From positions 1 through 30,082 of the forward strand of contig JAIOJM010000198.1 of the NCBI GenBank assembly GCA_019911785.1: a stretch of DNA of 30,082 nt, written 5' to 3'. The DNA is from Sulfuricella sp. (lineage in GTDB: Bacteria; Pseudomonadota; Gammaproteobacteria; Burkholderiales; Sulfuricellaceae). The notes under the pieces were generated by a model. It was given only the letters and a program-made list of their open reading frames with translations. It made no database searches and was not told where the DNA came from. The translations under genes and the position numbers were made by a program. This document shows positions 25,275 through 30,082 of this stretch, piece after piece; positions within the stretch are counted from its first letter, which is position 1, and each line of letters begins with the position of its first letter.

Positions 25275-27406
25275 TGCGCGGTCTCCGCCCGTTTCCTGAG
25301 GGTCACATAATCGGTCTTGCCGGTGCCCAGCAACGGCAATTCGGGCAGCGCAACGATCCTGCGCGCCACTGCCAGCTCCGGGCCTCCCAGCTCTTTGGCA
25401 GCCTGTAGCAGCTGTTCGCGCCCCAGGTCGGGGTCGGTGGTAAACAGCACGATGGATTCGCCGCGCTGGCTGTCGGCAACCGCCACCGCGCCGTGATCGT
25501 GGCCCGGCGAGGCGGCGCAGGCGATTTTCTCCACCGTTTCCAGCGACACCATCTCCCCGCCCACCTTGGCGAAGCGCTTGACCCGGCCCTTGATGGTGAC
25601 GAATCCATCCGCGTCGATCTCCACCACGTCGCCGGTGCTGTACCAGCCCGGCCCCGGTTCGGAAGCCGCTGGCTGGAGCACACCGGGGCTGTCATGCCGG
25701 TAGTAGCCCGACATCAGGTTCGGCCCCCTGACGTGCAGCACCCCGCCGCCTTCGATGCCGGCGACCGGCACAAGGCGGGCCTCGATGCCGGGCAGCAAGG
25801 TGCCCACGGTGCCGCTGCGGAACGCCATCGGCGTGTTCACCGCCAGCACCGGCGCGGTTTCGGTGGCGCCGTAGCCTTCCAGGATGCGGATGCCGAATTT
25901 CTCCATCCAGGTCCTGCGCACCTCTTCGCCCAGCTTTTCCGCCCCGGCCACCACATAGCGCAACTTATAGAAATCGTAGGGGTGGGCGAACCTGGCGTAG
26001 TTGGCGAGGAAGGTGCTGGTTCCGAACAGCACCGAACAGTTGCGATCGTAGATGATTTCCGGGATCACCCGGTAGTGCAGCGGCGAGGGGTAGAGAAACA
26101 GCCTGGTGCCGGTGAGCAAGGGCAGGATGGTGCCGCAGGTCATGCCGAAGGCGTGGAAGATGGGCAGCGCGTTGAGGAACTTGTCTTCGGTCGAAAAATC
26201 GATCACTGCCTTGATCTGGGCGACGTTGGCAAGAATCGCCCGGTGCGACAGCACCACCCCCTTGGGCCTGCCCTCCGAGCCGGAAGTGAACAGCACCAGC
26301 GCCGGCTGCTCCGGGTCTGTCCGGCTTGCCGCCAGGCGCGGCCACCAAAGAGCGAAGCCCAGCAGCCACAGCCGGTCGACGAGCCCGAAATTCGGCCGCA
26401 GGTCTTCCAGATAGACCAGCCTGACACCGGATAAGGATTCGGCTTGCGCCGCCAGGCTGGCGCGCTCCAGGAACTCGCGCGAGGTGACCACGGTGCGGAT
26501 GCTGGCGGCCACGCAGGCGTTCTGCATGCCATCGCTGCCGGCGGTGTAGTTGAGCATGGCGGGAACGCGGCGCATCGCCTGCATCCCCAGCACCAGGCCC
26601 AGGGTAGTGGCGAGATTGGGCAGCAGCACGCCCAGCGTTTCATTCTCGCTGCTGAAGCGCGTGCACAGCCGCCCCAGCGCCAGGCTGGTCTTGAGCAGAT
26701 AGCCATAGGAAAACTCGATCTGGCGCAAGTCTTCCACCAGCCGCCTGCGCCGCCCGTAGATCTCCACCGCGTCGAGGAAGGCGTCGAATACGGTCTGCTT
26801 CGGCCGCGAGGCGAACAGCATGTGCTGCATGATCCGCCGCATGGCTTCCCCGGCCTTGCGCCGCCTCTCCCTGGCGGTGGCCGCCTCGGGCATGGGGATA
26901 GTGGTGGCGGGCTGGATCGACAGGGTCAGGCGGGGAAACAGCCGCCGCGGGATTTTTCCCGACACCCGGCTGAAATAGCTGCGCGCGCCGCCATCGAGCC
27001 GCACCGGGACGATGGTGGCGCCAGTGCGGGCGGCGATGAAAGCCGGACCGTCGTACACCTTCATCAGGCTGCCGGTTACGGTGATCCGCCCTTCGGGAAA
27101 GATGATCACCGGCCGCCCCGCCTCCAGCAGCCTCACCACCTTCTTCATCGCCATCGGGCTGGTGGGATCCACCGCCAGATAGTCCACCTGGCTCAGTATG
27201 AGGCGAAACAGCGGGTTCCTGACCACCCCGGTGTGCACCACGAATACCGGCTCGATGGGCAGGAACAGTCCGAGCAGCACGCCATCGAGCAGCGACTCGT
27301 GGTTGGCGATCACCAGCAGCCGCTGCGCCGCCAAAGACGTTATCTCGCCCTGAATCCTGACCCGGAACAAGACCTGGAACAGCACTCGCAGCAAGTACCT
27401 AAGCAC
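25271..27406 (-). CDS. aas: Aas-like bifunctional 2-acylglycerophosphoethanolamine acyltransferase / acyl-ACP synthetase
   Basis: The 711-residue protein joins an N-terminal PlsC-type acyltransferase to a C-terminal AMP-dependent acyl-ACP synthetase. Together they re-acylate lysophosphatidylethanolamine in the inner membrane. The HX4D motif is NHESLLD (H36 to D41), followed by FPEGRITVTGSLMKVYDG. The AMP-binding P-loop is LVLFTSGSEGRPKGVV, and EGYGATETAP and the WYSTGDVVEID motif follow. Start: a GTG at 27404-27406 with GGGAGAAGACGG upstream gives an N-terminus that aligns residue for residue with E. coli Aas as I recall it. An upstream GTG at 27463 would add 19 unlikely residues. The downstream MFS gene overlaps it by four bases. 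Confidence 0.92.
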   Translation of the reverse strand: MLRYLLRVLFQVLFRVRIQGEITSLAAQRLLVIANHESLLDGVLLGLFLPIEPVFVVHTGVVRNPLFRLILSQVDYLAVDPTSPMAMKKVVRLLEAGRPVIIFPEGRITVTGSLMKVYDGPAFIAARTGATIVPVRLDGGARSYFSRVSGKIPRRLFPRLTLSIQPATTIPMPEAATARERRRKAGEAMRRIMQHMLFASRPKQTVFDAFLDAVEIYGRRRRLVEDLRQIEFSYGYLLKTSLALGRLCTRFSSENETLGVLLPNLATTLGLVLGMQAMRRVPAMLNYTAGSDGMQNACVAASIRTVVTSREFLERASLAAQAESLSGVRLVYLEDLRPNFGLVDRLWLLGFALWWPRLAASRTDPEQPALVLFTSGSEGRPKGVVLSHRAILANVAQIKAVIDFSTEDKFLNALPIFHAFGMTCGTILPLLTGTRLFLYPSPLHYRVIPEIIYDRNCSVLFGTSTFLANYARFAHPYDFYKLRYVVAGAEKLGEEVRRTWMEKFGIRILEGYGATETAPVLAVNTPMAFRSGTVGTLLPGIEARLVPVAGIEGGGVLHVRGPNLMSGYYRHDSPGVLQPAASEPGPGWYSTGDVVEIDADGFVTIKGRVKRFAKVGGEMVSLETVEKIACAASPGHDHGAVAVADSQRGESIVLFTTDPDLGREQLLQAAKELGGPELAVARRIVALPELPLLGTGKTDYVTLRKRAETAQ

Positions 27407-27834
27407 CCGTCTTCTCCCAAAGATCGTCGTTTTCAGGGGGCCGATCAAACAAATGGGGCCCACCCCAATATAGGGCCGGTCAAAAATACAAATTCCGGAT
27501 CTTCTGAACCCGTCATGTGGTTGTGCCCCGCCTGCCGGGTAAGCTCGTCAAAGGACAGGAAATTCAACGACACCTCCGGGAGTATCTCTGAGTCTGGCAA
27601 CCGCAGTCAATCGCAGATTTCGCGCGAATGGCCCCTGAAAAATGGTCAATCGCGACGTGGTCACTGCCTGTGGACACAAGACTGGCCGCAGCCGGATCGC
27701 TTATGTAAAGCTTCGAGAGGTTGAGCAAGTTGAGCCGCTTCGGAAAGAATTGCAGAAAATCGCCCCGAAAACCGTGCAGGTTCTAGACCGTCGCATTTTG
27801 GGGTAAAATGCGCGCAACTTATCCTGGAATCGCC
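27407..27834. other. Intergenic region between the divergent aas and yciK genes
   Basis: The 428 bases hold no convincing gene, RNA or repeat family in my reading. One structure stands out: an 8-bp perfect inverted repeat CGCATTTT-GGGGT-AAAATGCG at 27792-27812, 23 bases before the yciK start. It includes TAAAAT (27804-27809), which could be a -10 element. The matching -35 (TTCTAG at 27781-27786, 17-base spacer) is poor. Promoters for aas should also lie here but were not recognised. Confidence 0.45.
27792..27812 (+). promoter_or_regulatory. Inverted repeat over a possible yciK -10 element
   Basis: CGCATTTT and AAAATGCG form a perfect 8-bp dyad around GGGGT. It overlaps TAAAAT at 27804-27809, and could be an operator at the yciK promoter or a short hairpin in its leader. 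No regulator is known. Confidence 0.35.
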
Positions 27835-28581
27835 ATGAACAACTACCAAGCACCGCAAGATCTGCTGAAGGGCCGCGTCATTCTCATCACAGGGGCGGGC
27901 CAGGGCATCGGCAAGACCGCAGCCTTGACCTTTGCTGCCCACGGCGCCACGGTAATCCTGCATGGCCGCTCGGTAAAAAAACTGGAAGCGGTATACGATG
28001 AAATCGAAACGGCAGGCCACCCGCAGCCGGCGATTTTCCCGCTTGACCTGAGCAAGGCGGAAGACAAGGATTTCGCCGCAATGGCTGCCGGCATCGGCGG
28101 ACAGCTCGGGCGGCTCGACGGCATTCTGCACAACGCCGCCAAACTTGACCGTCCGCAGCCGCTGGAAGACCAGACCCTGGCACAATGGCTGCCGCTGCTA
28201 CGCGTCAATCTGGCCGCACCCTTCGCCCTCACCCGCGCCTGCCTGCCACTGCTGAAAGCTTCGCCGGATGCTTCGATCCTGATGACTTCGGAAACCCACG
28301 GCCACACCCCGACGGCCTTCTGGGGCGGCTTTGCCGTCGCCAAGAGCGGGGTGGAAACGCTGGTGAAAATCTGGGCGCAGGAACTGGAGGTCTGCCCCAC
28401 GCTGCGCATCAATTCGGTGGTGCCCGGCCCGGTGCAGTCGCCACAGCGCATCCGCACCTATCCCGGCGAGCGCAAGGACAGCCTGCCCAAGCCTGAAACA
28501 CTGATGCCGCTCTACCTCTATCTCATGGGGCCGGACAGCCGCGGGACGAGTGGCCAGATTATCGAGGCGAACCGGGGCTAG
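27835..28581 (+). CDS. yciK: YciK-like short-chain dehydrogenase/reductase family protein, catalytic residues altered
   Basis: The 248-residue protein has the Rossmann fold of the SDR superfamily with the dinucleotide motif TGAGQGIG at 19-26 and HNAA near 99-102. Its start (MNNYQAPQDLLKGRVILITG) and end (LYLYLMGPDSRGTSGQIIEA) match the YciK subgroup, whose role is unclear. The ATG at 27835 is chosen from this alignment; an ATG at 27808 is possible. Unusually, the catalytic Tyr of YxxxK is Phe (F166 in WGGFAVAK, with K170 kept), and the position of the catalytic Ser is Glu (E153 in TSETHG, with S152 next to it). Normal reductase chemistry is therefore doubtful and the protein may be a binding or regulatory pseudo-enzyme. 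Its stop abuts that of the convergent FHA gene. Confidence 0.85.
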   Translation: MNNYQAPQDLLKGRVILITGAGQGIGKTAALTFAAHGATVILHGRSVKKLEAVYDEIETAGHPQPAIFPLDLSKAEDKDFAAMAAGIGGQLGRLDGILHNAAKLDRPQPLEDQTLAQWLPLLRVNLAAPFALTRACLPLLKASPDASILMTSETHGHTPTAFWGGFAVAKSGVETLVKIWAQELEVCPTLRINSVVPGPVQSPQRIRTYPGERKDSLPKPETLMPLYLYLMGPDSRGTSGQIIEANRG

Positions 28582-29268
28582 TTATCTCTTCAGGAAAAAT
28601 TCAAACTTTTCCTGTCCGACCTCGATCACATCACCGTCCTGCAGGGCATGGGGCTCGCTGCCGATGCCCTGACCGTTAACCCGTGCGGTTTTATTCCCTT
28701 CCACGTGGGTGATGAAGTAGCCCGGCGGCCGCCGCATGATCACCGCAACCTGCTCCCCCGCCGTTCCGAAGGTTTTAAGCGGCCTCTCCAGCTCGATTTT
28801 CTGGCCGGCGAATTCGCCCTTGATACCTCTCACCTCACCCAACGGAAAACCTGCCCGGAGCGACGACCGCGCAGTCGACGGACTGCCCGCTTCCCTTCCG
28901 GCGGACTGCGGCACCGCACCGATTTCCCGGTCGACGGTGCGTATCATCAGGGTCCGGTCGTAATCCATCTCCGGGTTGGCTTTGATGTTGGTGTACTTGA
29001 TCTGATAAGCGCCGATGTCTATCACGTCGCCATTCTGCAGAATGTGTTTGCTAATACGACTGCCATTCAGGGTCGAGCCGTTGGTGCTGCCCAGATCCTC
29101 GAAAATATGGTCGTTGCCCACCGTCTGAATGACGGCATGCTCCTTGCTTACCCCCGGATCGTCGAGGTGAATGTCGCTGCCGGACCGACGACCGAGGGTG
29201 ATCCGCCCCTTGTCGATAAAATGATTCCCTGCCATCGCGCCATTCAAAATCACCACCAGTTTCGCCAT
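28582..29268 (-). CDS. FHA-domain protein (one canonical and one degenerate FHA domain)
   Basis: The 228-residue cytoplasmic protein starts with a clear FHA phosphothreonine-binding domain (about 2-95): LGRRSGSDIHLDD, the binding-loop SKEHA at 41-45, and DLGSTNGSTLNG at 58-69. A linker of about 50 residues contains the phosphorylatable-looking DYDRTLMIRT. A second FHA-like region (about 145-228) ends HALQDGDVIEVGQEKFEF but lacks the GR, S..H and STNG residues, so it probably does not bind phosphothreonine. The ATG at 29266-29268 has GGAG 8 bases upstream, and the gap to the upstream phosphatase gene is only 4 bases. Phosphatase and FHA protein should work in one Ser/Thr phosphorylation circuit; the kinase is not in the window. 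Confidence 0.9.
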   Translation of the reverse strand: MAKLVVILNGAMAGNHFIDKGRITLGRRSGSDIHLDDPGVSKEHAVIQTVGNDHIFEDLGSTNGSTLNGSRISKHILQNGDVIDIGAYQIKYTNIKANPEMDYDRTLMIRTVDREIGAVPQSAGREAGSPSTARSSLRAGFPLGEVRGIKGEFAGQKIELERPLKTFGTAGEQVAVIMRRPPGYFITHVEGNKTARVNGQGIGSEPHALQDGDVIEVGQEKFEFFLKR

Positions 29269-29272
29269 CGCC

Positions 29273-30082
29273 TTATCTCCTGAACCAGCCGAACAGACTG
29301 TCAAGCAGTCCGCGCCCGGCGGATTGAACCTGCACCCGAGCCAGAACCACGGAAACATTGTCGTGCCCGCCATTGTCGTTCGCCATCTGGACCAGGAAAT
29401 TCGCCGCCAGCGACAAATTGGCTTCCAGTTCGCACAAGGCCAGCTCGATGTCGGCATCCTCCACCATGTCATTCAGGCCGTCGGAGCAGAGCAGATAGAT
29501 ATCCCCCGGCAGCACGTCCTCCTCGCGCACATCCACCTCTACCGTTTCCTCTTTGCCCAGAGCGCGAGTAACCAGGTTGCGGTTGTGTGAAAGCCTGGCG
29601 GCCCCGGAATCGATCAATCCGGCTGCAACCTGACCCTGCAGCAAGGAGTGGTCCATGGTGAGTTGTTCAAGCCGGTCATAGCGCAAACGGTAAAGGCGTG
29701 AATCACCGACATGGGCGATGGAAATGCGGTCTTCGTGGAACAGGGCGAGCGTCAGCGTCGTTCCCATCTCCTGGTACTGCGAATTTTTCCGTGCCACCCT
29801 CAGGATCATCTGGTTGGCCTTCTCCGCCGCCCACTTCACGGCCAGCACCTGGGGCGAGTATCTTTTGGCCGTGTCGTTCCCCCTCGCAGGCTCCAGGCTC
29901 CCCAGCGCAGTGACCAACTCCTCTTTGACGACCGAAATCGTCAAGGCGCTTGCCACATCACCGGCCATATAGCCGCCCATGCCATCAGCCAGCGCCATCA
30001 GACCGATCTCGCTGTCGGTGGCAATGCTGTCTTCATTGAATTTGCGCACTACGCCGGTATCCGTGGCGCTGGCGAATTCAAC
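29273..30082 (-). CDS. PP2C-family Ser/Thr protein phosphatase (5' end beyond window)
   Basis: The frame is open from the last base of the window to the TAA at 29273-29275, so the N-terminus lies to the right. A GTG at 30049 is an internal codon, because the in-frame residues before it (FASATDTGV, then VRKFNEDS) form the family's conserved first motif. The metal-binding motifs ALADGMGGYMAGDVAS, HVGDSRLYRL, LCSDGLNDMVED and DNVSVVLA are all present, so the enzyme should be an active Mn/Mg-dependent phosphatase of the Stp1/PrpC type. It is cytoplasmic, with no membrane segment in the visible part; the last residues GLLDSLFGWFRR are a short basic-hydrophobic tail. The FHA gene follows after 4 bases. 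Confidence 0.93.
   Translation of the reverse strand, partial: VEFASATDTGVVRKFNEDSIATDSEIGLMALADGMGGYMAGDVASALTISVVKEELVTALGSLEPARGNDTAKRYSPQVLAVKWAAEKANQMILRVARKNSQYQEMGTTLTLALFHEDRISIAHVGDSRLYRLRYDRLEQLTMDHSLLQGQVAAGLIDSGAARLSHNRNLVTRALGKEETVEVDVREEDVLPGDIYLLCSDGLNDMVEDADIELALCELEANLSLAANFLVQMANDNGGHDNVSVVLARVQVQSAGRGLLDSLFGWFRR

Noticed and set aside
26444..27724. A 426-codon plus-strand frame opposite aas running into the intergenic region
   Set aside because: Most of it is antisense to a well-supported gene, and the part beyond aas shows no domain or ribosome binding site.
29269..29472. N-terminal extension of the FHA protein overlapping the phosphatase gene
   Set aside because: The extra 68 residues are Trp/Arg-rich out-of-frame translation of the phosphatase gene. 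The ATG at 29266-29268 has a GGAG and starts exactly at the FHA domain.

Overview
The window is one GC-rich chromosomal stretch. It most resembles a betaproteobacterium, plausibly from the Nitrosomonadales and related sulfur- or iron-metabolising lineages. The evidence is the order hup / tRNA-Val / tRNA-Asp / ppiD downstream of tig-clpP-clpX-lon, an hpnCDE squalene cassette for hopanoids, an FbpABC ferric-iron importer and a lone DsrE-family protein. The placement comes from gene content and order, not from a database comparison.

Layout. (1) 1-321: tail of a gene entering from the left. (2) 461-4338: fbpA, fbpB and fbpC, preceded by a near-consensus promoter overlapped by a Fur-box-like site. 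A strong intrinsic terminator hairpin lies at the start of fbpB. (3) 4345-7026: a large membrane hybrid histidine kinase (HisKA, HATPase, two receivers, Hpt) carrying an in-frame 54-bp tandem repeat. It converges on a DsrE-like gene at 7020-7397. (4) 7398-8029: a gene-free, repeat-rich interval with a 169-bp MITE-like element flanked by CTAG, itself lying between two inverted copies of another repeat. (5) 8030-16567, all minus strand: the protein-quality-control block tRNA-Leu, tig, clpP, clpX, lon, hup, tRNA-Val, tRNA-Asp, ppiD, punctuated by clear terminators. (6) 16665-19736: hpnC, hpnD and hpnE, the three-step route from farnesyl diphosphate to squalene, with a REPIN-like repeat between hpnD and hpnE. 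(7) 19949-23947: a 1019-residue DUF2339 polytopic membrane protein followed closely by an M48 metallopeptidase. (8) 27406-23949, minus strand: Aas-type acyltransferase/acyl-ACP synthetase translationally coupled to a UMF1/Atg22-type MFS transporter. (9) 27835-28581: a YciK-like SDR that lacks the usual catalytic Ser and Tyr. (10) 30082-28582, minus strand: a PP2C phosphatase (5' end outside the window) and a two-FHA-domain protein.

Functional picture. Most of the window is housekeeping: iron uptake, protein folding and degradation, and envelope lipids (squalene/hopanoids and phospholipid repair). I do not see a defence island, prophage or CRISPR array. The less ordinary material is at the level of repeats and domain tinkering: palindromic repeats that have entered a coding sequence, an intragenic terminator, a nested MITE, a probable pseudo-enzyme, and two gene pairs of uncertain function (DUF2339-M48 and Aas-UMF1).
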